NCBI RefSeq assembly: GCF_002868715.1
Contig: NZ_PKLZ01000003.1
Coordinates: 496,001-560,000, forward strand
Origin: Kineobactrum sediminis
GTDB taxonomy: Bacteria > Pseudomonadota > Gammaproteobacteria > Pseudomonadales > Halieaceae
DNA: 64,000 bases
Direction: 5' to 3'
This document shows, piece by piece, positions 47,616-57,471 of the stretch. The stretch's first letter is position 1. Each line of letters starts with the position of its first letter. A program made the position numbers and the translations under genes. The notes under the pieces are model-generated. The model was not told where the DNA came from and made no database searches. It worked only from the letters and a program-made list of their open reading frames with translations.

Positions 47616-49116
47616 ACGTTCCCAACGCCTGCCATTGCAGGGTGGCGGCAGCCTTGATGCGCTCCGCGTCCTCTGCCAGCAGAAAGCCCTTGGCAACGGC
47701 ATCATCCGCCGCTTCACTGACAGCCGCTTCGTAACCTGCCTGATCCACGTACAGCTGCGCCATTTGGGTCGCATCAAACAGTGCAGTGCTGCCAAACAGG
47801 AAGCAGAAAGATTCACGTCCCGACTGGTTCTCACCGGACAGAATGGCAGCGGCCGAATCGACATACGGGGTCCGGATACCACCGGTGACATTGCCCAGCT
47901 CATCCTTGATAAATGCTGTCATGCTGTCATTGAGATCCAGCCTTGGGGCCTCGGGTGGTGCGGTGCCGTCGCGCACCCAGGTGTCCAGTGAGCGCAGGGC
48001 GGCGTTGAAGATCCAGGGCATGGAACCGGCGTTCATCGGCTGGTCACAGTTGATAAAACCGAAGATGGAATCCACCTCAACCACCACGGCAAATTGCGGA
48101 TCTTCTCCGGTATCAGCGCGTCCGGATACAAAAGAGTAATAATCACCATGGGCGGAGCCGGTGGTTTCCCACAGGCGAAACCTGTCATTGTCATCCTGGC
48201 GGCTGCTTACCGATCCCAGTACAAGGAGGTCGGTTTCGGTCTGGAAGTTAAGGACCGGTACATTGATATCGGTACGAATACGAACACCGTCGGGCGTAGG
48301 GATTGCGGTGAGTGGTTCCTGGGCCAGGGCCGAGCTGCTGCCACCCCGGCTGTGCACCATGTAACCGTCAAAGGGGTTGTACAGCGGTTGTATGGCGTTG
48401 ATATAGCTGACCAGGCGCCCGGCAGACTGGGACTCGCCCAGCGCGATCAGTCGCTCAACCGCAAGCCCCGGCAACAGGTCTGTTGTTTCCGGCTCGCGCA
48501 GGGCCTGGGCTGCCTGGGAAAATATGTCGTAAGAAAAGCTGTCACCCGGATGGGCCAGGCTCTCGTAGCGCTCGGGATTTGCCGCCTTCAGGTGCAGGGG
48601 CAGCAGGCCCCGGTCCGAGCCTTCGATCCCAATCAGCTGGGCTGACACACCGACCCAGACATGGCCGCTGCGCAATATCTCCACGTGGCCCGAACCGTAG
48701 CTGGGCGGGGTTTCAAAGCCGGCGGTGACATTCAGCCATTCCATCATGACGGTGCCACTGAAATCAGCAGGGTCGATTGGACGGTAGATAATTACCCGGG
48801 TGCGGTAAGGGGCGGTTTCGCCGGCTTCCACCTCCCAGGCTCCGTCCACACCCAGTTCACTGAGATTGGTAAAGGCGCTGGCGTCACCGGAAAGGAAAAA
48901 TTCACGCTGCTCGTAGCCCACATCGGCCAGGTCAAAAGTAGTCGCCAGCAGCGAGGGTTGGCCGACCTCGGGCGGATCTTCCACCAGCGGCTGCGCAATG
49001 GCCAGGAAGGTCGGCTCTACCGGAGTAGCCGGGCTGTCATTGCTGTCACTGCAGGCAGCCAGCAGCACGGCGGTCAAGCCGAGGGCGAGTGTCAGGCGTA
49101 TCTTATTGTCTTTCAT
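47614..49116 (-). CDS. Alpha/beta hydrolase-domain lipoprotein, putative esterase
   Basis: A 500-residue predicted lipoprotein: signal peptide with VLLAAC (lipidation C22) and an acidic and serine-rich linker (SDSNDSPATP), then a large alpha/beta hydrolase-type domain. The nucleophile motif is GESQS (S229) in IALGESQSAGRLVSYINAI, of the GxSxS form seen in the large uncharacterised alpha/beta hydrolase domain family. Substrate unknown; an ester or lactone of environmental origin is possible. The terminator at 47592-47615 closes the gene. It diverges from htpG, 125 bp apart. Confidence 0.72.
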   Translation of the reverse strand: MKDNKIRLTLALGLTAVLLAACSDSNDSPATPVEPTFLAIAQPLVEDPPEVGQPSLLATTFDLADVGYEQREFFLSGDASAFTNLSELGVDGAWEVEAGETAPYRTRVIIYRPIDPADFSGTVMMEWLNVTAGFETPPSYGSGHVEILRSGHVWVGVSAQLIGIEGSDRGLLPLHLKAANPERYESLAHPGDSFSYDIFSQAAQALREPETTDLLPGLAVERLIALGESQSAGRLVSYINAIQPLYNPFDGYMVHSRGGSSSALAQEPLTAIPTPDGVRIRTDINVPVLNFQTETDLLVLGSVSSRQDDNDRFRLWETTGSAHGDYYSFVSGRADTGEDPQFAVVVEVDSIFGFINCDQPMNAGSMPWIFNAALRSLDTWVRDGTAPPEAPRLDLNDSMTAFIKDELGNVTGGIRTPYVDSAAAILSGENQSGRESFCFLFGSTALFDATQMAQLYVDQAGYEAAVSEAADDAVAKGFLLAEDAERIKAAATLQWQALGT

Positions 49117-49160
49117 GCCATGGTCTCCGGTTGGTTATCCTTCAATATGCCTCTCCGGTA

Positions 49161-49189
49161 CTTGAAAAGCTATACCCCGAACCCCATCT
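49161..49189 (+). promoter_or_regulatory. Sigma-32 heat-shock promoter of htpG
   Basis: CTTGAAA (49161-49167) is followed after 14 bp by CCCCATCT (49182-49189), matching the RpoH consensus CTTGAAA-N13/14-CCCCATNT at every fixed position. It lies 52 bp before the htpG ATG. It strongly predicts heat-shock control by RpoH. Confidence 0.88.
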
Positions 49190-49241
49190 GTCTAGGTTGT
49201 AGGGTATCAATCTATATTCTCAGACCGTATACGAGGGAACC

Positions 49242-51164
49242 ATGACCGCTGACATCAAAAAAGAAACACTGGGCTTCCAGACCGAGGCGAAACAGCTGCT
49301 GCACCTGATGATTAACTCGTTGTACAGCAACAAGGAAATCTTCTTGCGGGAACTGATCTCCAATGCCTCCGACGCGATCGACAAATTGCGTTTCGCATCA
49401 CTGGCCGATGAATCATTGCTGGAAGGCCAGGGCGATTTCGCGATTCGCGTGGACGTGGACAAGGACGCCAATACGATCACCATTACCGATAACGGTATTG
49501 GCATGACCCGTGAAGAGGTGATCGATCACCTCGGTACTATCGCCAAATCCGGCACCGCCGCGTTTCTCGAGAACCTGACCGGCGACCAGAAAAAGGATTC
49601 CCAGCTCATCGGCCAGTTCGGCGTGGGTTTCTACTCGGCCTTTATCGTCGCGGACCGGGTTGAAGTGCACACCCGCAAGGCTGGTCATGACGCCGATGCC
49701 GGCGTGCTGTGGGAGTCCCATGGAGAGTCAGAGTTCTCCATCGAGAGCCTGCCCCGTGACACCCGTGGTACCAGCATAACCCTTCACCTGAAACCGACCG
49801 CGACTGAGTTTGCGGACGACTGGCGGGTGCGCAGCGTGATCAAGAAATACTCTGATCACATTGCCGTGCCGGTAGAAATGCTGCAGCCCGCAACGCCGCC
49901 TGCGCCGGAAGGCGAAGAGACAGCGGAAGAAGCACCCGAGCCGCAATACGAGGCGGTTAACGAGGCGACTGCCCTGTGGACCCGGCCCCGCGCAGAAATC
50001 ACCGACGACGAGTACAAGGCCTTCTATCGGCATATTTCCCACGATTACGATGATCCCCTGACCTGGAGCCACAATAAGGTCGAGGGCAAGCAGGAGTACA
50101 CCAGCCTGCTGTATATCCCCAAGCGGGCACCCTTTGACCTGTGGAATCGTGAGATGGCGCGGGGGCTCAAGCTCTACGTGCAGCGCACTTTCATCATGGA
50201 CGAAGCCGAGCAGTTCCTGCCCCTGTACCTGCGCTTCGTCAAGGGCGTGGTGGATTCCAATGACCTGCCGTTGAACGTATCGCGGGAGATTCTGCAGCGT
50301 GACAGCTCAGTGGATGCAATGCGCAGCGCGCTGTCCAAGCGGGTCCTCGATATGCTTTCAAAGCTCGCCAAAAAAGGCGGGGAAGACTATGCCACTTTCT
50401 GGAAGGAGTTCGGCCAGGTCCTGAAAGAGGGGCCGGCGGAAGACATGGCCAACAAGGAAAAAATTGCCAAGCTGCTGCGCTTTGCCACCACCCATACCGA
50501 CCAGGCTGACCAGGATCAGTCGCTGGACGAGTATGTTGCGCGGATGCAGGAAGGACAGGAAAAAATCTATTACGTAGTAGCCGAGAACTTTAACACCGCG
50601 CGCAAGAGCCCGCATCTGGAGGTGTTTCGCAAGAAGGGCATCGAAGTCTTGTTGCTCACCGACCGCGTTGATGACTGGCTGATGAACCAGCTGCAGGAAT
50701 TTGATGGCAAGCCCCTGCAGGATGTTGCCCGCGGCGCACTTGATTTGCAGGACGATTCCGAAGAAGGCAAGGCCGAGCAGGAAAAACTGGAAAAGGAAAG
50801 TGAGAGCCTGGTGGAACGCCTGACCAAGGTGCTGGGTGACAGCGTTTCCGAGGTGCGACCCTCCGCACGCCTGACCGAGTCGCCTGCGTGCCTGGTGGTG
50901 GGTGATTACGACATGGGCGCGCAAATGCGGCGTATCCTGGAAGCGGCCGGCCAGCCGGTGCCGGACAGCAAACCGATCCTGGAGATAAACCCTGCTCATC
51001 CGCTGCTGCAAATGCTCGACAGCGAGCAGGACGAGGCGCGCTTTGCCGATCTTGGCCAGGTTATCCTGGACCAGGCCACGCTCGCGGAGGGCGGCCAGCT
51101 GGAAGACCCGGCCAGCTTTGTCAGCAGGCTGAATGCACTGCTGTTGCAGATGAGCAAAGCCTGA
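49242..51164 (+). CDS. htpG: Molecular chaperone HtpG (Hsp90)
   Basis: A 640-residue Hsp90. The N-terminal GHKL ATPase domain has [27 protein letters not shown] and [11 protein letters not shown]; a charged segment with [13 protein letters not shown] follows, then the middle domain ([25 protein letters not shown] with [11 protein letters not shown]) and the dimerisation domain to the C-terminus. It remodels client proteins in the cytosol. The gene is single and ends with a strong terminator. Confidence 0.97.
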   Translation: MTADIKKETLGFQTEAKQLLHLMINSLYSNKEIFLRELISNASDAIDKLRFASLADESLLEGQGDFAIRVDVDKDANTITITDNGIGMTREEVIDHLGTIAKSGTAAFLENLTGDQKKDSQLIGQFGVGFYSAFIVADRVEVHTRKAGHDADAGVLWESHGESEFSIESLPRDTRGTSITLHLKPTATEFADDWRVRSVIKKYSDHIAVPVEMLQPATPPAPEGEETAEEAPEPQYEAVNEATALWTRPRAEITDDEYKAFYRHISHDYDDPLTWSHNKVEGKQEYTSLLYIPKRAPFDLWNREMARGLKLYVQRTFIMDEAEQFLPLYLRFVKGVVDSNDLPLNVSREILQRDSSVDAMRSALSKRVLDMLSKLAKKGGEDYATFWKEFGQVLKEGPAEDMANKEKIAKLLRFATTHTDQADQDQSLDEYVARMQEGQEKIYYVVAENFNTARKSPHLEVFRKKGIEVLLLTDRVDDWLMNQLQEFDGKPLQDVARGALDLQDDSEEGKAEQEKLEKESESLVERLTKVLGDSVSEVRPSARLTESPACLVVGDYDMGAQMRRILEAAGQPVPDSKPILEINPAHPLLQMLDSEQDEARFADLGQVILDQATLAEGGQLEDPASFVSRLNALLLQMSKA

Positions 51165-51191
51165 GCAGAACCGCCGGATAGTGGCCCGTCA

Positions 51192-51236
51192 TGCCGCGGC
51201 CGGTTCCCTTGCGGGCACCGGGTCGCGGCAGTTTTG
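51192..51236 (+). terminator. Rho-independent terminator of htpG
   Basis: A long stem starts TGCCGCG (51192 on) and closes CGCGGCA (to 51230), with an inner stem of CCGGT and ACCGG and a CCC/GGG tip, followed by GTTTTGTT. It lies 27 bp past the htpG stop. The region 51237-51392 before the next gene holds no recognisable gene. Confidence 0.78.
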
Positions 51237-51392
51237 TTGCTCTCCTGCTGTTGGTCAATGCTTTGTACGACATTCTTCATCGGCTGCGCCGGGTTCCGGC
51301 CAGGTTCGGTGATATGATGAGGGTCCACTGGCGGCGACGTGGACTACGTGGTTGACCAGGATTCAAGGCGGTTGAGCTATCAGGAGGTATTG

Positions 51393-52013
51393 TTGACTAA
51401 TTCCAGATCTATCTGGCGTGGAACGACAGCGGCGCTCGTCGTGTTCGCGGCACTGGGCGTTGCATTGGTTTCAGCCAGTGCTTGGGTCACGGCGGAACCC
51501 TTCAATCCTGCAGTGCTGATAGAGCGACTGGATGCGTTTCCTCACGCCGAGCGTATAGAGTCGAGCAGCAGTACTGTCCGCGATCACGAGATCGGCCTGA
51601 GCGCGATGAATAAACGTTCGGGCGACTGGATATTCAGGCAGACCGAGCGCCTGGACGGTGAGCTTGCGCGGTACACCTGGCAGATTGTCGACAGTTTCGC
51701 CTCTGCCCGCGTGCTGGCAGATCTGGAGCAGCGCCTGGAGGCAGCGGAGGATGCGGCCCAGCTGCTGTTCTCCTGCAACGGACGCGCCTGTGGTTCCGCC
51801 GCGCAATGGGCCAATCGTGTATTTGGCGAGCGCCTGCTGTACGGGCGGGCGGACGACCAGCGCTATCGCGTCTACAGTGTGCGTGTTAACGAGGACCGTT
51901 ACCGGCTGGTATTGTACAGCGCGGCGCGCTCTTCAGACCGGCAATACCTGCACATTGACCTGTTGCACCTGACACCACAGCCTGAACTGGTGGTAGAGCG
52001 GGGCGCCGGTTAG
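51393..52013 (+). CDS. DUF4892-like exported protein of unknown function
   Basis: With the TTG at 51393 the protein has 206 residues and begins with a signal peptide (about 8-32, [17 protein letters not shown]). A strong ribosome site AGGAGGT (51382-51388) ends 4 bp before this TTG, which decides the start; an ATG-less extension to 51339 would disrupt the signal. The mature part ([62 protein letters not shown]) resembles the DUF4892 family of gammaproteobacteria by memory; no catalytic residues are evident. Two cysteines (CNGRAC) could form a disulfide. The last 4 bp overlap the convergent folE stop. Confidence 0.65.
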   Translation: MTNSRSIWRGTTAALVVFAALGVALVSASAWVTAEPFNPAVLIERLDAFPHAERIESSSSTVRDHEIGLSAMNKRSGDWIFRQTERLDGELARYTWQIVDSFASARVLADLEQRLEAAEDAAQLLFSCNGRACGSAAQWANRVFGERLLYGRADDQRYRVYSVRVNEDRYRLVLYSAARSSDRQYLHIDLLHLTPQPELVVERGAG

Positions 52014-52558
52014 CGCCCGAGCTGTAGCAGTGACAGGAACTCATCCCGGGTTTTGGGCTCAGTACGAAAGCTGCCCAGCATCGCCGAGGTCTTCATGATT
52101 GAGTTCTGCTTTTCCACGCCGCGCATCATCATGCACATGTGTTGTGCTTCGATAATGACGCCCACGCCATCGGCCCCGGTAACTTCCATGATGGTTTCTG
52201 CAATCTGCATGGTCAGTGATTCCTGAATCTGCAGGCGACGTGCAAATATGTCGACCAGACGCGCAATCTTGGACAGACCCAGAACCTTCCCGGTAGGGAT
52301 GTAGGCCACGTGGCATTTGCCGATAAACGGCAACATATGGTGTTCGCACAATGAGTACAGTTCCACGTTCTGTACCAGCACAATCTCGCTGGATGCCGAA
52401 GGGAACAGGGCGTTGTTGACCACTTCTTCCACCGACTGCTGATAGCCCCGGGTTAAAAACTCAAAGGCCCTGGCGGCACGCTTGGGCGTATCGGCCAGAC
52501 CCGGTCTCGACAGGTCTTCACCGATCGCTTCAATAATGTGTGCCCAATGCTCTTCCAC
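52010..52558 (-). CDS. folE: GTP cyclohydrolase I
   Basis: A 182-residue enzyme that makes dihydroneopterin triphosphate from GTP, the entry to folate, and of 7-deazaguanine compounds through QueD. The zinc and active-site block is [20 protein letters not shown], and the C-terminal SMMMRGVEK-like segment ([12 protein letters not shown]) is present. It shares 4 bp with the convergent exported protein gene. queF, a late queuosine gene that depends on FolE product, lies at 61.1 kb. Confidence 0.93.
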   Translation of the reverse strand: MEEHWAHIIEAIGEDLSRPGLADTPKRAARAFEFLTRGYQQSVEEVVNNALFPSASSEIVLVQNVELYSLCEHHMLPFIGKCHVAYIPTGKVLGLSKIARLVDIFARRLQIQESLTMQIAETIMEVTGADGVGVIIEAQHMCMMMRGVEKQNSIMKTSAMLGSFRTEPKTRDEFLSLLQLGR

Positions 52559-52664
52559 GTCGGTACTCCCTGAGAATTATGCTGCACGCTCGCACGGCTG
52601 CGGATAGTAGCAACCACCGCTTTTTTAGGCAAACAGACAGGCCCTGATCGGTTACAATTGCGCG

Positions 52665-53600
52665 ATGACAAACAGATTCACAACACTGGCTTCTGCCGGC
52701 ACCGTAGGCGATGCCCTGGAGCAGGTCGCCGGGGCCCTGGCCGCCGCTGAAGTATACTACGGGCACGGCACGGACAGCGCCTGGGACGAGGCCGTGCAGC
52801 TGGTACTGGCTGTGGCGGAATTGCCCGCCGAGAGCGATGATACGGTGCTGGCCCAACCGCTGGCCGCGGATCAGGCCGCGCGCATGGCTGCGCTGTTGCA
52901 ACGACGTATTGACGAGCGGGTGCCGCTGCCGTATCTGCTCGGCCATGCCTGGTTTGCCGGGCTTCGTTTGCACTGTGACGAGCGTGCGATTATCCCGCGC
53001 TCGCCACTCGCGGAGCTTATCCTGTGCGGATTTGAGCCGTGGTACAGCGGGCCGTCGCCAACGCGTATCCTGGATATGTGTTGTGGAGGCGGCTGTATCG
53101 GTCTGGCCAGTGCCTGGTACCTGCCCGATTGCGAGGTTGACCTGCTGGACCTGGACCCGGATGCACTGGCTCTTGCGCGGGACAACATCGCTCTACTGGG
53201 GCTGCACCAGCGCGTTCGTACCCTGCAGTCGGACCTGTTCAGCGCGCTGGGGGGTGAGCGTTACGACCTGGTGCTCGCCAATCCTCCCTATGTTGACGCC
53301 GGTGACCTGGCAACCATGCCGCCGGAGTACCAGCATGAGCCGGCCCTGGCGCTTGGCTCGGGGGATGACGGTCTCGATCTTACCCGGCGGTTGCTGGCGC
53401 AGGCGGAAGGGTTTCTGCACCCCTGGGGCTTGTTGGTGCTGGAGGTGGGCAACAGCTGGGAAGCGCTTGAGCATGCCTACCCTGGGGTACCTTTCACCTG
53501 GGTCGAGTTCGAACAGGGTGGGCATGGGGTGTTGGTATTAACGGCGAAAGAGTTGCGTCAATGCAGGGAAAGCCTGCACCGATCGCTTATACTAGACTGA
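52665..53600 (+). CDS. prmB: Ribosomal protein L3 glutamine methyltransferase PrmB
   Basis: A 311-residue class I methyltransferase of the PrmA/HemK group, N5-methylating a glutamine of 50S protein L3. It has the N-terminal helical domain (about 1-90), the SAM motif [19 protein letters not shown], and the catalytic NPPY in [13 protein letters not shown]. Adjacent aroC (23 bp downstream) is the classical neighbour of prmB in gammaproteobacteria, which distinguishes it from prmC. Confidence 0.93.
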   Translation: MTNRFTTLASAGTVGDALEQVAGALAAAEVYYGHGTDSAWDEAVQLVLAVAELPAESDDTVLAQPLAADQAARMAALLQRRIDERVPLPYLLGHAWFAGLRLHCDERAIIPRSPLAELILCGFEPWYSGPSPTRILDMCCGGGCIGLASAWYLPDCEVDLLDLDPDALALARDNIALLGLHQRVRTLQSDLFSALGGERYDLVLANPPYVDAGDLATMPPEYQHEPALALGSGDDGLDLTRRLLAQAEGFLHPWGLLVLEVGNSWEALEHAYPGVPFTWVEFEQGGHGVLVLTAKELRQCRESLHRSLILD

Positions 53601-53622
53601 TTTCGAGGGAGGCCATTGCACT

Positions 53623-54750
53623 ATGGCGGGCAATACGATTGGCAAGCTGTTTACGGTGACCAGTTTCGGTGAAAGCCACGGACCGGCCCTGGGCTGTATT
53701 GTCGATGGCTGTCCCCCTGGTATGCCCCTGGACGTGGCGGATCTGCAGCGCGACCTCGACCGGCGCAAGCCGGGGACGTCGCGCTACACGACCCAGCGTC
53801 GCGAAGCAGATGAAGTGCGTATCCTGTCCGGCGTTTTTGAGGGCAGGACCACCGGAACCTCCATCGGTCTGCTGATCGAGAACACGGACCAGCGTTCCAA
53901 GGATTATTCCGATATCGCCGGGACTTTTCGCCCGGCCCATGCCGATTATACCTACCAGCATAAATACGGATTCCGGGATTATCGTGGCGGCGGCAGATCC
54001 TCGGCGCGGGAGACGGCCATGCGAGTGGCCGCAGGCGCTATCGCCAGAAAGTACCTGCGCGAACGCTATGGCATTCAGGTGCGGGGTTATCTCGCCCAGC
54101 TGGGCCCGGTGAAAGCGCAAGTGCTCGACTGGAGTGTGGTGGAACAGAACCCTTTCTTCTGCCCGGATCCCGGCAAGATTGCGGCCATGGAAGATTACAT
54201 GGCGGCGCTGAATAAACGGGGTGACTCCATTGGCGCGCGCATTAATGTTGTTGCCAGCGGCCTGATGCCCGGCCTGGGCGAGCCGGTCTTTGACCGCCTG
54301 GACGCCGACATTGCCCACGCCATGATGAGCATCAACGCGGTCAAGGGTGTAGAGATTGGTGCCGGCTTTGCCGTCGTGGAACAGTCCGGCAGCGAACATC
54401 GCGACCTGCTCACCCCCGAGGGATTCAGCGGTAACAATGCAGGGGGCATACTGGGTGGCATCTCCAGCGGGCAGGACATTACCGTGAGCCTGGCACTGAA
54501 GCCCACCTCCAGTATCCGCCAGCCGGGCGCTACCATTGATACCGCCGGTGATGCGATGGAAATGTCCACCCATGGGCGCCACGACCCCTGTGTCGGTATC
54601 CGCGCCACGCCCATCGCCGAAGCCATGCTGGCGATTGTGCTGATGGACCATGTGCTGCGTCATCGTGGGCAGAATATGGACGTTAACTGCACTACGCCGG
54701 TGCTGCCTGCTGCCGTCGAACCCGACCGGGCTGCGAAGGGGGTATCATGA
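53623..54750 (+). CDS. aroC: Chorismate synthase AroC
   Basis: A 375-residue FMN-dependent enzyme that converts 5-enolpyruvylshikimate-3-phosphate to chorismate. Signature regions are [20 protein letters not shown] near the N-terminus, the arginine-rich [21 protein letters not shown], and the C-terminal [20 protein letters not shown]. The start ATG at 53623 gives [20 protein letters not shown]. It overlaps the next small gene by 4 bp. Confidence 0.96.
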   Translation: MAGNTIGKLFTVTSFGESHGPALGCIVDGCPPGMPLDVADLQRDLDRRKPGTSRYTTQRREADEVRILSGVFEGRTTGTSIGLLIENTDQRSKDYSDIAGTFRPAHADYTYQHKYGFRDYRGGGRSSARETAMRVAAGAIARKYLRERYGIQVRGYLAQLGPVKAQVLDWSVVEQNPFFCPDPGKIAAMEDYMAALNKRGDSIGARINVVASGLMPGLGEPVFDRLDADIAHAMMSINAVKGVEIGAGFAVVEQSGSEHRDLLTPEGFSGNNAGGILGGISSGQDITVSLALKPTSSIRQPGATIDTAGDAMEMSTHGRHDPCVGIRATPIAEAMLAIVLMDHVLRHRGQNMDVNCTTPVLPAAVEPDRAAKGVS

Positions 54751-54971
54751 GCAGGGCCAATCGTCGTTATCTGCGTACCACTATCCTGGGCGTTATCGCG
54801 ATGGGCGCACTCTTGTGGGCAGCAATGGACCTGTTCGAAATCCCCGACGAAACACTACTCGAATTCTTTATTGCGAGCCTCATTGTTGCGTTGGGGGTGA
54901 TCGTATTGGCTGCAGCAGCGGCCGGGATCTGGGTCCTGCTGCGCCGTCTGTTCAGGCGCGGCGGGAAGTAA
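54747..54971 (+). CDS. Small membrane protein of unknown function
   Basis: A 74-residue protein with two hydrophobic segments (about 12-30 and 40-66), separated by an acidic loop ([14 protein letters not shown]), and a basic C-terminal tail (RRLFRRGGK). The ATG overlaps the aroC stop (ATGA), so expression is coupled to aroC. I do not recognise a family. It looks like a real short gene because of the coupling and balanced composition. It is convergent with the ACT-domain gene, 22 bp apart. Confidence 0.7.
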   Translation: MSRANRRYLRTTILGVIAMGALLWAAMDLFEIPDETLLEFFIASLIVALGVIVLAAAAAGIWVLLRRLFRRGGK

Positions 54972-54993
54972 GCGGCATGCAACCCAGCGGCGA

Positions 54994-55521
54994 TCAGGTT
55001 CCCAGATCGATCTCCAGGGTCATCTGCTCCGCAATGGCGTCGAGCGCTTCGGACAGCGTCTCCAGCGCGGCATTGGCCGGTATCTCTGCGGTAATGCGGG
55101 CCTGGAACAGAGGCTCGCCACTCATTGGCGCGCCACTCACACTGCTTTCCATGTCAATGACATTGACCTGCTCCGTTGCCAGTGCCCGCGCAATTTCACG
55201 CACGATGCCCGGCCGGTCCGGCCCCAGCACGGCAAGATGTATTCTGCGGCCTTCACCGTCTGGGCGCATGCCGGCAGCATTGCCGGCGGGGGTGACACGA
55301 ACGCTGAGGCCGCTGCTGGCGAGGTCTTTCAGTGTGTCCTCGAGGGCCTCACCGGCATCTTCGTCCAGCGACACCAGTACCAGCCCGGCAAACTTCCCCC
55401 CCAGCTGGGATAACTGGCTCTCCAGCCAGTTGCCGCCGCTGCTCTCGATGGCAGAGGACAGTTGCTCAACCAGCCCCGGGCGATCATCGCCGATGAAGGT
55501 TACGATAAAAGACGTTTCCAC
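54994..55521 (-). CDS. ACT-domain protein, GcvR-like regulator
   Basis: A 175-residue protein made of two ACT domains: the first (about 5-75, TFIGDDRPGLVEQLSSAIESSGG) and the second (about 90-165, AVLGPDRPGIVREIARALATEQVN). It matches the glycine cleavage system regulator GcvR and similar small double-ACT proteins that bind amino acids. No DNA-binding domain is present, so any regulation would work through another protein such as GcvA. No gcv genes are in the window. The name GcvR is by similarity only. Confidence 0.72.
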   Translation of the reverse strand: METSFIVTFIGDDRPGLVEQLSSAIESSGGNWLESQLSQLGGKFAGLVLVSLDEDAGEALEDTLKDLASSGLSVRVTPAGNAAGMRPDGEGRRIHLAVLGPDRPGIVREIARALATEQVNVIDMESSVSGAPMSGEPLFQARITAEIPANAALETLSEALDAIAEQMTLEIDLGT

Positions 55522-55593
55522 AAATCAAGCTCCACTTTCGTTGCTACAGCCCGTATATTAACCCGCAAAACCACCCGGCAGAAGGAACAGACC

Positions 55594-56388
55594 ATGAAAT
55601 ACAGTATCGCACTTGTACTCGCATTGATAATGGCACCCGCCCACGCCGCCCTTGACTGGAAGACCGCCCTGCAGGGCGACCATCGGGCAGATGCCAACAA
55701 GATCCGGGACGTTTCCCGCAATCCTCGCGAAACCCTGGAGTTTTTCGGTATTCGCGAGGGCATGACGGTCGTGGAACTGTCGCCAGGTGGCGGCTGGTAT
55801 ACCGAAATACTGGCACCGCTGATAGTCGATAACGGCACATTGTATGCGGCACATTTCGGCCTTAATGCCCCGCACTCCTATTATCGGAATGCGCTGGGCA
55901 AGTATCTGCAAAAACTGGCTGCCAATCATGACTTGTATGGCCCGGTGATTGTTACCCAGCTGGCACCCCCTGAGGAGACCACGGTAGCGCCCGCCGACTC
56001 TGCTGACCTGGTGCTTGCGTTTCGCAATATTCATTCCTGGATGGGTACGGGCACGCTGGAGCAAACACTGGCGGCGGCCTTTACCGCCCTCAGGCCCGGC
56101 GGCGTGCTGGGTGTGGTGCAGCACCGCGCGCAGGGTGAGACCACGCCGGAAGAAATGGCGAAAACCGGCTATGTCGACCAGGATTACCTGGTTCAACAGG
56201 CGCGTGCCGCCGGCTTCAAGCTTGACGGCAGCAGTGAGATCAATGCCAATCCACTGGATACCGCCGATCACCCGGCGGGCGTATGGTCACTGCCGCCCGC
56301 ACTGCGCGGTGGCGAAGTGGGGCGGGATAATTTCGTTGAGATCGGCGAGAGCGACCGCATGACCCTGCGCTTCGTCAAGCCGGAATAA
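55594..56388 (+). CDS. Exported class I methyltransferase-fold protein
   Basis: A 264-residue protein that begins with a signal peptide (MKYSIALVLALIMAPAHA, AHA site at 16-18) followed by a class I SAM methyltransferase fold: motif I VVELSPGGGWYTEIL, then FRNIHSWMGTGTL and FTALRPGGVLGVVQHR. GGAACAG precedes the ATG at 55594. Proteins of this type with a signal peptide are known in proteobacteria but their substrate and cofactor are not. Because SAM is not expected in the periplasm, the enzyme may act on another ligand. The extension to 55462 would run antisense to the ACT gene and is not used. Confidence 0.78.
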   Translation: MKYSIALVLALIMAPAHAALDWKTALQGDHRADANKIRDVSRNPRETLEFFGIREGMTVVELSPGGGWYTEILAPLIVDNGTLYAAHFGLNAPHSYYRNALGKYLQKLAANHDLYGPVIVTQLAPPEETTVAPADSADLVLAFRNIHSWMGTGTLEQTLAAAFTALRPGGVLGVVQHRAQGETTPEEMAKTGYVDQDYLVQQARAAGFKLDGSSEINANPLDTADHPAGVWSLPPALRGGEVGRDNFVEIGESDRMTLRFVKPE

Positions 56389-56392
56389 CCGT

Positions 56393-56650
56393 TTGGCGCA
56401 GCTGATTGAAATACCGCTGGAGCGGCTGGCGCCAGAGGTGCTCGCCGCGCTGCTGGAGGAATTTGCCAGTCGCGACGGCACCGATTATGGCAATCACGAA
56501 CTCAGCCTGGATGACAAGGCCGCGCAGCTGCAACGGCAGCTTGCAGCCGGACGCCTGGTGCTGCTCTATGACGGTGACAGCGAGACCTGGGATATCATGC
56601 CCCGCGACATCGCCGACAGCCTGCTGGCGGGGGAGTGCCGCGAGCCGTGA
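56393..56650 (+). CDS. yheU: YheU/UPF0270 family protein
   Basis: An 85-residue cytosolic protein. The block [27 protein letters not shown] matches the REGTDYGEHE...K...V...QL region of E. coli YheU, and the end has [12 protein letters not shown] like NIMPRSQF. Its function is unknown. The TTG at 56393 is the first usable start after the methyltransferase stop; the true start may be a few codons downstream, closer to the family length. It overlaps tusA by 4 bp. Confidence 0.8.
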   Translation: MAQLIEIPLERLAPEVLAALLEEFASRDGTDYGNHELSLDDKAAQLQRQLAAGRLVLLYDGDSETWDIMPRDIADSLLAGECREP

Positions 56651-56883
56651 AACCCGAAAGCGATCACATACTCGATGTGACCGGTCTGTTTTGTCCCGAA
56701 CCGGTAATGATGCTGCACAACAGGATTCGCGATATCAGCCCTGGTGAAACCCTGCTGGTTATCGCAACCGACCCCACGACTTTGCGCGACATCCCCAAAT
56801 TCTGCACGTTCCTGGGCCACGAGCTGCGCGAACAGCGGGAGCAGGACGGCCACTATCTCTACCTGCTGTGCAAGGGCAGCTGA
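56647..56883 (+). CDS. tusA: Sulfur carrier protein TusA
   Basis: A 78-residue protein from the GTG at 56647, overlapping the yheU stop. It has the TusA hallmark [17 protein letters not shown] with the persulfide cysteine C16. TusA accepts sulfur from IscS and passes it toward tRNA 2-thiouridine synthesis and other sulfur routes. A GTG four codons upstream inside yheU is an alternative start. The downstream TusBCDE partners are not in the window. Confidence 0.9.
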   Translation: MKPESDHILDVTGLFCPEPVMMLHNRIRDISPGETLLVIATDPTTLRDIPKFCTFLGHELREQREQDGHYLYLLCKGS

Positions 56884-56889
56884 GCGGCC

Positions 56890-57471
56890 GTGATCGCTGC
56901 CGCCAGCTTGTATTCCCCCGCCGAACCATTCTGCGCCAGCCGCCTGGAAGTGCTGTTCGCCGCCTGTTTTGCCGCCTCTGAAAATACCGTCCTGTGCGGT
57001 GGCGCGGCGGAACCGTTTTACCAGCCGGCGGTGGAGGTGGGCGAGCCGCACCGCCTGTGGTACCGGGAAGATTTTTTTGCCAGCGCCCTGCACGAAATCG
57101 CCCACTGGTGCATTGCCGGCCGCGAGCGTCGGTTGTTGCCGGATTTTGGCTACTGGTATGCGCCCGAGGGTCGCAATCCCGCGCAGCAGGCTGCGTTTGA
57201 GCGGGTAGAGGTGGGTCCGCAGGCGCTGGAGTGGTGCTTTGCACGGGCCTGTGGTTTTCCCTTTCGCATAAGCACGGACAACCTGCCGGCGGAGGAGGGT
57301 GAAGTCGCCGACCATACGGTGTTCAAGCAGGCCGTATGCGCAGAGGCCGGGCGCCGGGTGGGCGCCGGCCTGGGGCAGCGGGCACAGCAATTCTGCCATG
57401 CCCTGCAACAGGCCTTTGGTAACGACACGCCCTGGCAATCCTGGCGTTTCTCCCCGGTCGACCTGCCGTGA
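56890..57471 (+). CDS. epmC: Elongation factor P hydroxylase EpmC (YfcM)
   Basis: A 193-residue protein with the metal-binding HEIAH motif (H68, E69, H72) in FFASALHEIAHWCIAGRERR, the signature of YfcM/EpmC. It also has PDFGYWYAPEGRNPAQQ. EpmC hydroxylates the beta-lysylated lysine of elongation factor P made by EpmA/EpmB. GTG start at 56890, 6 bp after tusA. It overlaps pdxB by 4 bp, so yheU-tusA-epmC-pdxB is one transcription unit. Confidence 0.88.
   Translation: MIAAASLYSPAEPFCASRLEVLFAACFAASENTVLCGGAAEPFYQPAVEVGEPHRLWYREDFFASALHEIAHWCIAGRERRLLPDFGYWYAPEGRNPAQQAAFERVEVGPQALEWCFARACGFPFRISTDNLPAEEGEVADHTVFKQAVCAEAGRRVGAGLGQRAQQFCHALQQAFGNDTPWQSWRFSPVDLP

Noticed and set aside
46178-47635. 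485-codon minus-strand frame through the 8-bp repeats and sucC/sucD
   Set aside because: Its start reads the tandem repeat and the rest is antisense to sucCD, so it is not a gene; the repeat peptide pattern is an artefact.
54650-55561. 303-codon plus-strand frame across the aroC end and the ACT-domain gene
   Set aside because: Shadow of aroC, the small membrane gene and the antisense of the ACT gene.
55594-56388. Longer start of the methyltransferase at 55462
   Set aside because: The extra 44 codons run antisense to the ACT-domain gene and would bury the signal peptide.
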